Below are positions 50,347-59,785 of a DNA stretch of 64,000 bases, piece by piece (position 1 is the first letter of the stretch; every line of letters starts with the position of its first letter). This stretch comes from Bacillus sp. A301a_S52 (GTDB taxonomy: Bacteria; Bacillota; Bacilli; Bacillales; Salisediminibacteriaceae). Both the position numbers and the translations under genes were made by a program. Location: NCBI GenBank assembly GCA_024701455.1, contig JABXYP010000001.1, forward strand, positions 562,001 through 626,000, given 5' to 3'. The notes below the pieces were generated by a model. It was not told the DNA's origin. It ran no database searches and saw nothing but the letters and a program-made list of their open reading frames with translations.

Positions 50347-51617
50347 GAGGTTAAGTCCACTCCTTCAAGTACACCTGCTGCATCTAAGTCAATCTTTAAT
50401 CTACCGTCTTCAATTGTCCACCACTCATCTGGAAGTTCTTTGCGAAGTGTGCGGAAAATACGATAGTCACGATAAAATTTTGTCCATCCAGCTGTTTCAC
50501 GGGGCTGGGTATTCTCAATATACATAGGGACAAAGGAGAGTTGTTTCGAGCCATCATTTAAAAAATCAAGCTGAGCGATGGTTGATTCTTTCGTGCGGGT
50601 CCACCCTTGATCAAATACAAAGTTTCCAAGGCTGTTCATGACGATGGCGCGATTGCCGTTCGTGCCATCTACCACTGTCACAGGCTCTAGCACGTGTGAG
50701 TGATGTCCGATGATAACATCTGCTCCGTAATTAGTGATGTAGTGGGCTAATTCCTCTTGACGGTCGTTATACCCTACTTGATATTCGTCGCCCCAATGGA
50801 TATGCACCATGACAATATCAGCCCCACCGCCGCCTTCTTCTTCAGGTGTTTTTGCTTCTAGCAGTCGGTTGCGCAGTTCGGCGAGCCCTTGATATTGAGG
50901 AGTGAAGACCCCACCCACAAAGTCTTGTGCACTGAATCCTTGCACAAAAACGTCTGTAAAGCCTATAATACCAACTCTCACATCGTCATTAATGTTAAAG
51001 TAGGACATGTCAGCGGCATCAATAGCACCATCTTTTAATTCTTCTTCTGATAAATTGATGGCGTCACCGATCCCAAGTGTTTCAATGGAAGAGCTGCTAA
51101 TAGCAGATAATGTTTGTTGGAGCGATAAATCCCCATAATCAAGAGCATGGTTATTTGCAAAATTGACAGAGTCGAAACCTGCATTCTCCAACGCTTCCAT
51201 TGCCCAAGGTTCTGAATAGATGTGAATATCTTTATTATGTAACTCAGCATCATCCATATGGGCGGCCACTTCTGGATCATCCTTATCTAATATCGGTGTC
51301 TCAAAATTACCTGTCACATAGTCTGACTCTTCAAAAAAAGGGTAGGTGTATTCAAAGACGCGATCAATCGGTTCACCACTTTGAACAGCAGCGTCATGAA
51401 CATGCCGTCCCATCATCATATCGCCTACCATGGATATGCGATAGTTGACATCATCCGGACGTGTCTCAGTAGGTGTGTTTGCAGAAAAGTACCAATGATG
51501 CCCGAAAAATGGAATAGCTAAAATAACGATAGCGATAGTAGCATGAAGAACAGCTTTTTGACGATGACGGATAGTCACTAACTTTAGTCGATCTTTAAAT
51601 GATAATTTTTCAGACAT
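50343..51617 (-). CDS. pgsA: Poly-gamma-glutamate synthesis protein PgsA/CapA
   Basis: 424 residues. N-terminal transmembrane segment near 25-45, then the CapA metallophosphatase-like domain: ISMVGDMMMGRHV, NFETPIL, VNFANNHALDYGDL, MVHIHWGDEY, IIGHHSHVLEP and YSLGNFVFDQGW-like NSLGNFVFDQ. PgsA faces outside and works with PgsBC in polymer synthesis or export. ATG follows TAGGAGCG, 18 bases after the pgsC stop. Confidence 0.94.
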   Translation of the reverse strand: MSEKLSFKDRLKLVTIRHRQKAVLHATIAIVILAIPFFGHHWYFSANTPTETRPDDVNYRISMVGDMMMGRHVHDAAVQSGEPIDRVFEYTYPFFEESDYVTGNFETPILDKDDPEVAAHMDDAELHNKDIHIYSEPWAMEALENAGFDSVNFANNHALDYGDLSLQQTLSAISSSSIETLGIGDAINLSEEELKDGAIDAADMSYFNINDDVRVGIIGFTDVFVQGFSAQDFVGGVFTPQYQGLAELRNRLLEAKTPEEEGGGGADIVMVHIHWGDEYQVGYNDRQEELAHYITNYGADVIIGHHSHVLEPVTVVDGTNGNRAIVMNSLGNFVFDQGWTRTKESTIAQLDFLNDGSKQLSFVPMYIENTQPRETAGWTKFYRDYRIFRTLRKELPDEWWTIEDGRLKIDLDAAGVLEGVDLTS

Positions 51618-51635
51618 AGATAAAACGCTCCTAAT

Positions 51636-52085
51636 CTAAAACAAGTGATAGACGGTAATGATGACAAAAGTAAAAAAAGCGATAACAAATGTTGAAGCGA
51701 ACGTTGGTAAAACCCCTTGCTTATGTATAGAATTAGCGATTAAACCGGGAACGATCACCCCGATTCCCCGTAATTCCATAATTGGGAAGGGGGTCAGTGG
51801 ATAGAGATAATCCATCCCCATTTTTAATAACACACCGACAGTTAGCATGGCCGCAAATTTTCTCCGTCCGTACAACACTGTCATTCTTCCAATTAATTGT
51901 GTGACAATAAGGAAGGTAAGTAAGCTAATCATACCTACTACGACCACGTACATTAATTGATCAAAAACGAGTGCGAGGTAACCAGGGACAACGAGTCCTG
52001 CTGGTACAATTCCGGTTTTCTCGGCATAGAGCAGTGATAGCAATACACCTACAATAATCGCTATATATAAATCTGTCCCAAACAC
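51636..52085 (-). CDS. pgsC: Poly-gamma-glutamate synthesis protein PgsC/CapC
   Basis: 149 residues, four to five membrane spans: LYIAIIVGVLLSLLYAEKTGIVPAGLVVPGYLAL, VVVVGMISLLTFLIVTQLIGRM, YGRRKFAAMLTVGVLLKM and GVIVPGLIANSIHKQGVLPTFASTFVIAFF. AEKTGI-x-P-A-G-L-V-V-P-G-Y is the PgsC fingerprint. With PgsB it forms the synthetase core. The start is GTG at 52083-52085 with AAGGAG ten bases upstream. Confidence 0.94.
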   Translation of the reverse strand: MFGTDLYIAIIVGVLLSLLYAEKTGIVPAGLVVPGYLALVFDQLMYVVVVGMISLLTFLIVTQLIGRMTVLYGRRKFAAMLTVGVLLKMGMDYLYPLTPFPIMELRGIGVIVPGLIANSIHKQGVLPTFASTFVIAFFTFVIITVYHLF

Positions 52086-52160
52086 GTTTAGCCAGCTCCT
52101 TAGGTGACGTATTTCTCAATCTCTATGAAATGTCATAATTAAAGATAATGATAGAATGTC

Positions 52161-52265
52161 TTTTCAGATAAAGGTCCGTAAAGCTCCCAGCTCAAAATAG
52201 AGAGGAGAGCGAAATCTATTCAGTGGGAGAAGAACGAAAGTGCTCACTGAGAAGAGTGGTCATAT
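52161..52265 (+). repeat. Deleted copy of the TTTAT-flanked repeat between pgsB and pgsC
   Basis: Keeps ttcagataaaggtccgtaaagctcccagctcaaaatagag in two parts, the gaggagagc block and a fused hairpin 2 (cagtgggag / tgctcactg). Flanks are eroded. It lies within the 195-base gap of the pgs operon, antisense to the genes. Confidence 0.75.
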
Positions 52266-52280
52266 CTGTGATAACAACCG

Positions 52281-53537
52281 CTAGACGAATGCTTTATCCT
52301 TGTTAAGTGACGACAATGAGGTGCGGTTACTATTTGACATTGTGTCAGATAGGTCACAAGTTTCTTTTTCAAATTGTTCAATACCTTCTGCTAACTCTTG
52401 ACCACCACCATGAATGTTGCCAATTCCATATATAAGACTTTTCTCCGGCAATTGTCTAATTTCCCCCAATACATGTTCAGTCGATTGTTTTTCTAAATTA
52501 ATAATTTTTTTAACAGGCAGTGTCCCGTTTTCATAGGCGGTAACGATAGGGGCGACACTTTTCCCTGTTAGTATTAATGAATCTACTTCTAAATGAGGGA
52601 GAACATCTTTTATAAATTGAATCGTTCTGTCAATACGATCATCCCGACAATTCATAATAATGGTTTTATGATTGTGTGGGTAATCTTGTTGCAAAATCTT
52701 ATGCCATATATTAAGTGTTGAGGTCGCATCGTTAGCAGCGAAGCCATTGAAGAAAAAGCTTGGGGCTTCTTCTTGGCCGAATTGATGGACTTTCATTGCA
52801 CCAGGATCTACAGGTGCGTGAAGCATCCCGCGTAACGCCACCTCCCGATTCACACCTAGAATATCAGCGACAGCGAGCCCGATTGCGGCGTTTTCAGCGA
52901 ACATCATAAAAGGAAATTGTGTTAAGTACGCGTCATCTACTGAAGCAACATCCGCTACGACCATCTTAGTTCCTCTACTTTCAGCGACCTTTTTAAAATA
53001 ACGGTTAAAAGTGGTGGGAGGGACGACTAAGTATCCATTTTTCGGGATCGTACGGGCAAATGCTTCAGCGATTTGATTGATAGTCGGTCCCATTGCATCT
53101 AGATGATCGGCCATGACATTCGTAATAATAGTAATATTAGCTTTTACAAATCGCTTTTGAAAAACATCTTGGTAGTCGGGATTAACTGCCATACATTCCG
53201 ACACAAAGGCTGTTACTTTTCGTTTAGATACCTTATCTACCATCATTTTTTGCTCAGAAATGTTTGGGCCCTGCAAACTGCGGGTAATAGGTTCTTCATC
53301 TTCACTGTCCCAATAAAATAACCGGGGAGACGTGCCGGTCGTTTTTCCTGATACCTGCTGCCCATCTTCTTTTAGAATCCCGGTAATTAATCTCGTGACG
53401 GTAGATTTTCCTCGAATGCCATTCACGAGGATGCGGGTGGGAATGGTATTAATATTTTTGTCTAATTTTCTCCGTTCACGTATTCCTATGAAAAGGACGA
53501 TTCCTGCTAAAATAGATAGATAGATGAATTCGTTCAT
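52281..53537 (-). CDS. pgsB: Poly-gamma-glutamate synthase PgsB/CapB
   Basis: 418 residues, amide-ligase related to Mur ligases. N-terminal membrane helix, then ATP-binding RILVNGIRGKSTVTRLITGIL (P-loop GKST), ITNVMADHLDAMGPT and MNCRDDRIDRTIQFIKD. It polymerises glutamate through its gamma-carboxyl. ATG follows AGGAGG. It is the first gene of pgsB-C-A-GGT. A small CapE/PgsE peptide gene was not found after the GGT gene. Confidence 0.94.
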   Translation of the reverse strand: MNEFIYLSILAGIVLFIGIRERRKLDKNINTIPTRILVNGIRGKSTVTRLITGILKEDGQQVSGKTTGTSPRLFYWDSEDEEPITRSLQGPNISEQKMMVDKVSKRKVTAFVSECMAVNPDYQDVFQKRFVKANITIITNVMADHLDAMGPTINQIAEAFARTIPKNGYLVVPPTTFNRYFKKVAESRGTKMVVADVASVDDAYLTQFPFMMFAENAAIGLAVADILGVNREVALRGMLHAPVDPGAMKVHQFGQEEAPSFFFNGFAANDATSTLNIWHKILQQDYPHNHKTIIMNCRDDRIDRTIQFIKDVLPHLEVDSLILTGKSVAPIVTAYENGTLPVKKIINLEKQSTEHVLGEIRQLPEKSLIYGIGNIHGGGQELAEGIEQFEKETCDLSDTMSNSNRTSLSSLNKDKAFV

Positions 53538-53914
53538 AGTCGTACCTCCTAGTTAGTCAGCAGCATTGATCTGTTGGTCTGAATATCATAAGGGCATGTA
53601 AGAACAAGTAGTTTCTAAATAAAAATATCTTTAAATCTCTTAAACAATATCGCTTTACCCGTTATGAAGAGATGAGAATCTTACATTTAGATCACAATGT
53701 GATAACTGTTTTTTACGCACTAGTTTCAGTGGTGTCTATTTTTTACCTCCATATAAAAGAATGCGAGTTACTCAATTAGAGATGTATAGCGGAACTGAGA
53801 CAGGAGAGTGGTAGGACTCCAAATAAGACGAACAGAAACATAATAGAGTCAAAACTTTCATCTTTCATGTCGTATTGATAAACTAAAAAGAGTCTCAGTA
53901 AAAGGAGTTATCAT
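53538..53914. other. Divergent intergenic region of pgsB and mqnB
   Basis: 377 bases with no gene. The only striking element is the 13-base palindrome ATCACAATGTGAT (53691-53703), a plausible dimer-binding operator roughly midway between the two divergent starts. I see no convincing -35/-10 pair, so no promoters are called. Confidence 0.4.
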
Positions 53915-54577
53915 ATGGAACAATTGGCCAAGCATGTGTTAATAGTCACCTCGGTAGATGCAGAAAAAAATGCTGTTTTATCAGGGGTTCAAAGTAAAAA
54001 CACCTTAAATATAGACGTGCAAACAGTAGGAGTTGGGGCTGTAACAGCTGCGGTTAATACAGCGAATCTCCTTGCGAAACATTCGTATGACGTAGTGATT
54101 AATATGGGGGTCGCCGGTGGATTCCCTAATAAGGCAAACATTGGAGATGCTGTCATTGCAACTGATATAACGGCTGCAGACCTTGGAGCTGAAAGTGATA
54201 ATGGCTTTAAACCAATTGAAGAATTAGGATTTGGCCAGTCGGCTCTGAGGAGCGACAAAGCGTTGTGTGAACGCTTAGCAAAAGAGCTAAATACAGGAGG
54301 GATGCTTTCTGTCCATACTGGTCCTGTAGTGACATTGTCCACTGTTACCGGGACAACTAAAACATTGAAGAAATTAGAAAAGCGAGTACCGGGTGTTGTG
54401 GCTGAAGCGATGGAAGGATTTGGGGTGGCAATGGCTGCTCATATTGCCGGGATGCCGGTTTTAGAAATCCGTACGATTTCAAATTTGGTAGGACCGAGAG
54501 ATAAATCAGCTTGGCGGCTTGATGTGGCACTTCGTTCACTAGAACATGTCAGTAAGCACTTAAAGGAGGTTTTATAA
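53915..54577 (+). CDS. mqnB: Futalosine hydrolase
   Basis: 220 residues, nucleoside phosphorylase/MTA-SAH nucleosidase fold: VLIVTSVDAEKNAV, VGVGAVTAAVNTANLL, VINMGVAGGFP, GDAVIATDITAADLGAES, VVAEAMEGFGVAMAAH (catalytic Glu) and EIRTISNLVGPRD. The order and the SNLVGPRD ending are typical of MqnB, which hydrolyses futalosine to dehypoxanthinyl futalosine and hypoxanthine. mqnD follows immediately (stop and start adjacent). ATG follows AAAAGGAG. Confidence 0.92.
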   Translation: MEQLAKHVLIVTSVDAEKNAVLSGVQSKNTLNIDVQTVGVGAVTAAVNTANLLAKHSYDVVINMGVAGGFPNKANIGDAVIATDITAADLGAESDNGFKPIEELGFGQSALRSDKALCERLAKELNTGGMLSVHTGPVVTLSTVTGTTKTLKKLEKRVPGVVAEAMEGFGVAMAAHIAGMPVLEIRTISNLVGPRDKSAWRLDVALRSLEHVSKHLKEVL

Positions 54578-55411
54578 ATGAATATCGCATTTTCACCATG
54601 CCCTAACGATACGTTTACATTTCATGCATGGGTGCACGGACTTATTAGCGGTGCACCTGAACTTCACGTGACGTATGCCGATATCGATAAGACGAACTAT
54701 TGGGCAATGGCTCATAAGGGGCCTGAAATCATGAAGGTTTCTTATGCAGCATTACCGTACGTGTTAAATGATTATCAGTTGATCCCGTGTGGTGGTGCGC
54801 TTGGTCGAGGGTGTGGCCCTTTAGTATTGACAAAGGAGAAGGGAGAGACTATCGATCTAACAGGTAAAACAGTGGCTGTCCCTAGTGATAAGTCAACTGC
54901 TTTTATGTTGTTCACGTTATGGGCCGCGCAAAAGGTCCCAGGCGGAGTAGGTGAGGTAAAGGTCCTCCCATTTAATGAAATTATGCCAGCCGTTAAAGCT
55001 GGTAAAGTGGATGCGGGTCTCGTCATACATGAAGCCAGATTTACATATGAACAGTACGATTTGACAATGTTGGTGGATTTAGGTGATTGGTGGGAAGAGG
55101 ATACAGGATTGCCGATTCCATTAGGCGCGATCATTGCTAAAAGATCATTAGGGAAAAAAGAAGAGATCACGGAATGGATCCGCCGATCTGTAGAGTATGC
55201 TTGGAAACACCCACAAGCTTCCAGGGACTATGTTATGGCTCATGCAGACGAAATGTCAGTGGATGTAGCAACAGCGCATATTGATTTATATGTCAATGAG
55301 TTTACGAAAAGTTTAGGTGAAGATGGTTATGCTGCGATTGAATCACTATTAAGTAGAGCGGCTGCCGAAGGGGTTGTACCTAAATGTGATTTAGCTAGGC
55401 TGAGGGATTAA
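54578..55411 (+). CDS. mqnD: 1,4-dihydroxy-6-naphthoate synthase
   Basis: 277 residues, periplasmic-binding-protein-like fold of MqnA/MqnD: IAFSPCPNDTFTFHAWVHGLI, DIDKTNYWA, VSYAALPYVLNDYQLIPCGGALGRGCGPLV, VPSDKSTAFML, GLVIHEARFTYEQYDL and LPIPLGAIIAKRSLG. SPCPNDTF is diagnostic for MqnD. It releases 1,4-dihydroxy-6-naphthoate in the futalosine route to menaquinone. Shine-Dalgarno AAGGAGG is in the end of mqnB. A strong terminator follows. Confidence 0.95.
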   Translation: MNIAFSPCPNDTFTFHAWVHGLISGAPELHVTYADIDKTNYWAMAHKGPEIMKVSYAALPYVLNDYQLIPCGGALGRGCGPLVLTKEKGETIDLTGKTVAVPSDKSTAFMLFTLWAAQKVPGGVGEVKVLPFNEIMPAVKAGKVDAGLVIHEARFTYEQYDLTMLVDLGDWWEEDTGLPIPLGAIIAKRSLGKKEEITEWIRRSVEYAWKHPQASRDYVMAHADEMSVDVATAHIDLYVNEFTKSLGEDGYAAIESLLSRAAAEGVVPKCDLARLRD

Positions 55412-55451
55412 ATTTGAAGATTGGCGTTTGTGATGAGTGCAGAGAGTAGAT

Positions 55452-55496
55452 AAAACAGCGTGTGGCTGAGCTGAGGTTCCCACACGCTGTTTTAAT
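55452..55496 (+). terminator. Intrinsic terminator of mqnBD
   Basis: Perfect 14-bp stem AAAACAGCGTGTGG / CCACACGCTGTTTT followed by a T/A-rich tail. Confidence 0.88.
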
Positions 55497-55551
55497 TAAT
55501 CTTGTTAGAAGAAAATAACCGCCCAATAATCTAATACTACTTTGATCAATT

Positions 55552-55606
55552 TTTATCCCACTCTTAAGGGGCAGTAAAACTCCCACTGATTCAAGCTTAG
55601 CTTTAT
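55552..55606 (+). repeat. Minimal deletion derivative of the TTTAT-flanked repeat
   Basis: TTTAT at 55552-55556 and 55602-55606 enclose 45 bases. It starts cccactcttaaggggcagt and jumps to aaaactcccactgattcaagcttagc, so the interior was lost between two AAAAC direct repeats. Ends match the GGGGCAGT subfamily at 39872-40030. Confidence 0.85.
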
Positions 55607-55627
55607 ATGACTAGAAGGTCCGCTTTC

Positions 55628-56089
55628 TTACTGAATATCATATGATTGTCGTTCCTGAATGGAACCGTCTGATTTGTGAATAACGAGGTGTGTGTGTTTA
55701 TTTTGAGCTATCTCTTTAGCTCGCGTAATGGCTTCTTGTTTATTCTCAAAGACTTCAGACGGCTGTTTGGCCTCTTCCGCTTGCACCGCCCAGCCATTTT
55801 CATGCGGATAAACGTGTTCGCCTTTTTCCATCAGTTTGGGTCGGGAAGATGAGTGGTTGTCACCATCGCGCTTTTTTAAATCTTTATCACGTTTATATGT
55901 TATCTCTTTAATCTCTTTCTCACTGGCGTGACTGTACCATTCTTTAGCTTGCTCTGTTGCGATTGGAATGGCGCGGCCTTCTTTATACCCTTCATCAACC
56001 ATAGCATTGGCAATGTCTATCGCCTTTTTCTTAATAGGCGTCTTTAGGTTTTTTAAAGAGTCAGGATAATCGTTTGTATCCCATGGCAT
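55628..56089 (-). CDS. YdaT-like protein with C-terminal DUF2188 domain
   Basis: 153 residues. N-terminal MPWDTNDYPDSLKNLKTPIKKKAIDIANAMVDEGYKEGRAIPIATEQAKEW is the ChaB-like helical module of YdaT proteins; residues 100-153 (HENGWAVQAEEAKQPSEVFENKQEAITRAKEIAQNKHTHLVIHKSDGSIQERQSY) are a complete DUF2188 domain. Related Bacillus proteins are general-stress products. ATG at 56087-56089 follows GGAGGTG. It is the intact relative of the gene disrupted at 39761-40115. Confidence 0.87.
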   Translation of the reverse strand: MPWDTNDYPDSLKNLKTPIKKKAIDIANAMVDEGYKEGRAIPIATEQAKEWYSHASEKEIKEITYKRDKDLKKRDGDNHSSSRPKLMEKGEHVYPHENGWAVQAEEAKQPSEVFENKQEAITRAKEIAQNKHTHLVIHKSDGSIQERQSYDIQ

Positions 56090-56170
56090 ATGAAACACCT
56101 CCATCACGTTGTTGTCCTTTCTTTACCACATTTGGTGGAAAGCTAAACAACAGTGGATGGAGGTGAATCG

Positions 56171-58633
56171 TTATAGAGATTTAAACGAACGGAGTCTAAG
56201 AGTGTTTAAAACGACTGATACGGAGCTGAAAGCCATGGCGGCCCCAGCAATCATTGGGTTGAGTAACCAGCCAAAGAACGGATAAAACACACCTGCCGCT
56301 ACTGGAATAAGGATAACGTTATATCCGAATGCCCAACCTAGATTTTGCCAAATCATCCGCATTGTTGAACGAGATAAGCGTAGTGCTGTCACCACACTCA
56401 TAATATCTCCACGCATAAGTGTCATATTAGCTGTCTCCATCGCCACATCCGTTCCTGTGCCGATGGCAATCCCTACATCTGCTTGAGCGAGCGCTGGCGC
56501 ATCATTGATCCCATCGCCAACCATGGCTACCACATTCCCTTCAGCTTGAAGGGCCGCCACTTCTTTCGCTTTATCCTCAGGTAAAACCTCAGCGATAAAC
56601 CGATCCACACCTGTTTCGTTGGCGATAGCTTGTGCTGTTTTATGATGGTCACCAGTTATCATGACCACGTCCAAACCTAATGATTTCATGTGTTTAATCG
56701 CTTGAGTAGAGTCTTTTTTGACTGTGTCGGCAACACTGATAATACCAGCACTAGTGCCATCTATAGCGATGAACATCGGTGTTTTTCCCTCATTAGCTAA
56801 GTGTTCGGCATGAGGAAGTAACTCGGTGAAATCCACTTGGTGATCGCGCATTAATTTAGCATTGCCGATCAAAATGTGTTGTCCATCTATCGAAGCTTCA
56901 ATGCCTAACCCAGTAATGGCATTTACGTTTTCAGGTTCCGCTAATGGTAACTGTTTCGTTTTTGCATGACGTACAATTGCTTCCCCTAACGGATGTTCAG
57001 AGGCTGTTTCAACTGATCCAGCAATCGTTAATAAGTGATCTTCACTGTATGAATGGCTCGTGAGAATATCAGTTACGGTCGGTTTTCCTTCAGTAATCGT
57101 GCCTGTTTTATCAAGGACGACCGTCGTTGTTTTATAGGCTTTTTCCAAGCTTGTAGCATCTTTAATAAGAACCCCGTTTTCAGCGCCTTTTTCCGTGCCT
57201 ACCATAATCGCTGTAGGTGTTGCTAATCCGAGCGCACAAGGGCAGGCAATAATGAGAACAGCGATAAACGTCGTTAAAGCAAAAATACCGGAAGGCTCAG
57301 GTCCAATCATGTACCAAATGATAGCTGATAACGTAGCTATGATCACCACCGTTGGCACGAAATAGGCTGAAATGATATCCACCGTTCGCTGAATTGGGGC
57401 TTTGGAACCTTGGGCTTCATTGACAAGTCGGATAATTTGGGCTAAGGCGGTATCTTTCCCTATTTTTGTTGCTTTAAAGGTGAAGCTGCCAGACGTATTG
57501 ATGGTAGCGCCGATAACTTCATCATCTTTTGATTTCTCAACGGGAATAGATTCACCGGTTAGCATTGATTCATCTACAGAGGAATATCCTTTTACGACGA
57601 TTCCGTCAACCGGTACACGTTCTCCTGGTCTGACGATGATGAGATCGTCAATTCGTACCTGCTCTACTGGTATATCTACTTCTTCACCATTCGTCACAAC
57701 TCTAGCTGTTTTAGCCTGCATGTTCATTAATTTCTTTATAGCAGTCGATGTTTTTCCTTTTGCTTTAACTTCAAAATAACGTCCTAGAAGTATTAAGGTC
57801 GTAATGACGGTCGTGACATCGTAATAAAGTTGATAAGGAAATCCCATCGTTGTTAAGGTTTCAGGAAATAAGGTCATAGCTCCGCTGTATACCCACGCTG
57901 AGGTTGTCCCCATTGCCACGAGCACGTTCATATCTGCCGACTTATTTTTTAATACTTTATAACTATTTTTGTAAAAACGCCACCCGGGGACGAGTTGGAC
58001 ATAACTTGTAAGAAGCAATAAGAAATAAGGATTGGCCATCCAATCAGGCACCCAACCGCTTACGTGCGGCATCATGTGTGGCAGGCTACCAATAAGCACG
58101 ATGGTGGTGACGATTGCCCCGCTGACCACGTCTCGCTTTAATTTAGCCGCTTCCTGTTCGTGAGGATCGTCAGCTAGTTGCGGTGTTTCTTCTTCCAGTA
58201 AAGTTGACTCGTAGCCAATACTCGTTACTTTTTCAGCAACCATCTGTGGATTGAAAGACGGGTCTGACGTGGTCACTTGAGCTTGATTGGATGCAAGGTT
58301 TACACTGGCCTCTTCTACACCATCTAATCGGCTAATTACCTTCTCAACGCGAGACACACAAGAGGCACACGTCATCCCTTTCACCGAATAACTATATTTC
58401 TTTTCAGTCGGATCAGCCTTAGGTTCCGCTTCGTAGCCAGCTTTATGAATAGCGTTAACAATCTCTTTTTCAGTCGCTATTTCTGGGTCATATGTCACTT
58501 GAGCTTGGTTAGTAGCTAAGTTGACACTGACTGATGAGACGCCTTCTTTTCGATTAATGATTTTTTCCACGCGAGCGACACAAGAGGCGCATGTCATTCC
58601 ACGTACGAAAAAATCTTGTGTTTTATAGGTCAT
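56171..58633 (-). CDS. copA: Copper-exporting P1B-type ATPase
   Basis: 820 residues. Two N-terminal HMA domains with GMTCASC at Cys15/18 and Cys89/92; eight membrane helices with [12 protein letters not shown] (copper-binding CPC) in the sixth; actuator TGES-type LTGESIP; phosphorylation site [16 protein letters not shown] with the HP dipeptide; [10 protein letters not shown]. It exports Cu(I). ATG (58631-58633) follows AGGAGG. No copZ or csoR is adjacent, but a CsoR-like site lies upstream. Confidence 0.95.
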   Translation of the reverse strand: MTYKTQDFFVRGMTCASCVARVEKIINRKEGVSSVSVNLATNQAQVTYDPEIATEKEIVNAIHKAGYEAEPKADPTEKKYSYSVKGMTCASCVSRVEKVISRLDGVEEASVNLASNQAQVTTSDPSFNPQMVAEKVTSIGYESTLLEEETPQLADDPHEQEAAKLKRDVVSGAIVTTIVLIGSLPHMMPHVSGWVPDWMANPYFLLLLTSYVQLVPGWRFYKNSYKVLKNKSADMNVLVAMGTTSAWVYSGAMTLFPETLTTMGFPYQLYYDVTTVITTLILLGRYFEVKAKGKTSTAIKKLMNMQAKTARVVTNGEEVDIPVEQVRIDDLIIVRPGERVPVDGIVVKGYSSVDESMLTGESIPVEKSKDDEVIGATINTSGSFTFKATKIGKDTALAQIIRLVNEAQGSKAPIQRTVDIISAYFVPTVVIIATLSAIIWYMIGPEPSGIFALTTFIAVLIIACPCALGLATPTAIMVGTEKGAENGVLIKDATSLEKAYKTTTVVLDKTGTITEGKPTVTDILTSHSYSEDHLLTIAGSVETASEHPLGEAIVRHAKTKQLPLAEPENVNAITGLGIEASIDGQHILIGNAKLMRDHQVDFTELLPHAEHLANEGKTPMFIAIDGTSAGIISVADTVKKDSTQAIKHMKSLGLDVVMITGDHHKTAQAIANETGVDRFIAEVLPEDKAKEVAALQAEGNVVAMVGDGINDAPALAQADVGIAIGTGTDVAMETANMTLMRGDIMSVVTALRLSRSTMRMIWQNLGWAFGYNVILIPVAAGVFYPFFGWLLNPMIAGAAMAFSSVSVVLNTLRLRSFKSL

Positions 58634-58725
58634 TTTTTGATGCCTCCTGTAAAAAACATAGGGTATGTGTTGATATAGTAACAATCGTTAGTGAAAATTA
58701 AAAGAACTTACAATGTTAGTTTACC

Positions 58726-58742
58726 ATACCCGTGTAAGGTAT
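58726..58742 (-). promoter_or_regulatory. CsoR-like operator upstream of copA
   Basis: ATACC-7-GGTAT inverted repeat in the form ATACCCGTGTAAGGTAT, resembling the GC-containing pseudo-inverted repeats bound by copper-sensing CsoR. It is about 93 bases upstream of copA. Resemblance is from memory. The rest of 58634-58959 holds no gene. Confidence 0.4.
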
Positions 58743-58959
58743 AAAAGAGATTGCTTTAAAAATTTTAAAATGTTTGAGATGGGGAGGTAGTTGTTAATGG
58801 ATAAAAACAGTGAGCAGAGATAAAATCAATGAAAAGTATGCTACTGTTTTAGAAGATGTTTGATACTCAAATACTATTATTTTAAAGAAAGAATAGAAAT
58901 AAGTGAAGGAAATGATCAAGTTATGAAGCTTTCACGATAAATCAAGGAGGAGAGATAAG

Positions 58960-59621
58960 ATGTTGGCGATACAATGGGCAGAACCGAAGCATGCACCTGG
59001 GATTGTCTCTGTCTGTTCGAAAGCTTATTGAGCTACATATGGAGACTTATGTGATCATAACTATATTGAAAAAACGATTCAAACGTTCTATCACAGATAA
59101 GCGTCCGTAAACCTCCTGGCTCAAAATACAGAGGAGAGCTAAAGCAATTTAGGCGGGAGATAACGGACGCTAATGTCCTGATTAACTCAACTATCACTCA
59201 GTGGGGGAAGAGCAGAAACTCCCACTGAGTCAAGGTTCGTTCTATAACACGGAGAGAGTTCTTAACGAAATTAGTGAAACGAGTGCTTATTGGGGAGGAT
59301 GGATAATTGCATGTGAAGGTGAAGTGGTCGTAGGAGCAATTGGGGGTGGAATGACAAGTCCTGAGACGGGAGAAGTATTTGTTCTTTATATCGATCCAAA
59401 TCGACGTCATGAAGGAATCGGAACGAAGCTTTTAGAAAGATTGACAGACTGGCATAAACAGCACGGCGCTAAATGGCAGTGGGTTTCCGTTATGAAGAAT
59501 AATAATAAAGGGATTCCATTTTTATGAAGCGAAAGGCTTTCACTATCAACATGAGCAGAAAACGTATCAGTCGGCAGAGGATGATAACGTTGTGTCTCAC
59601 CGGTATTGTCGAGAAATTTAG
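58960..59621 (+). pseudogene. GNAT acetyltransferase gene with three lesions
   Basis: ATG at 58960 (AAGGAGG site) starts MLAIQWAEPKHAPGIVSVCS. TGA at 59029-59031 replaces a sense codon in KAY-x-ATYGD. The dispersed repeat then splits the frame at TFY/NTERV (net 154 bp, TCTAT duplicated). Downstream the GNAT core continues (SAYWGGWIIACEGEVVVGA, VFVLYIDPNRRHEGIGTKLL with the acetyl-CoA RxxGIG loop). An extra T in the run at 59519-59523 shifts the last 33 codons (KGIPF/YEAKGF) up to TAG at 59619-59621. It was an N-acetyltransferase; substrate unknown. Fully dead. Confidence 0.9.
59087..59245 (+). repeat. Full-length repeat with TCTAT target duplication inside a GNAT gene
   Basis: TCTAT at 59087-59091 and 59241-59245 in place of the usual TTTAT. 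The outer stem GCGTCCGT / ACGGACGC is perfect and hairpin 2 reads actcagtggg / cccactgagt, a compensated version of aatcagtggg / cccactgatt. Confidence 0.93.
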
Positions 59622-59627
59622 CGACAT

Positions 59628-59663
59628 CTTAAAGACACCTCGGGTTTCTGGCATGTCTTTAAG
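59628..59663. terminator. Inverted repeats after the GNAT remnant
   Basis: Perfect 10-bp stem CTTAAAGACA / TGTCTTTAAG. A second perfect inverted repeat, GAGGATGTCTC / GAGACATCCTC (59708-59757), follows before the convergent flavodoxin gene. Neither has a strong T-run. Confidence 0.5.
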
Positions 59664-59785
59664 CGAGAATGCCAATTTGGATAACTAACTGATTTAAAAT
59701 CTAACATGAGGATGTCTCCTTCGAGTAGTAGAAACGTAGCTTTAAAGAGACATCCTCGCATTATCGTTATGTTTGAGGAAGTAAC

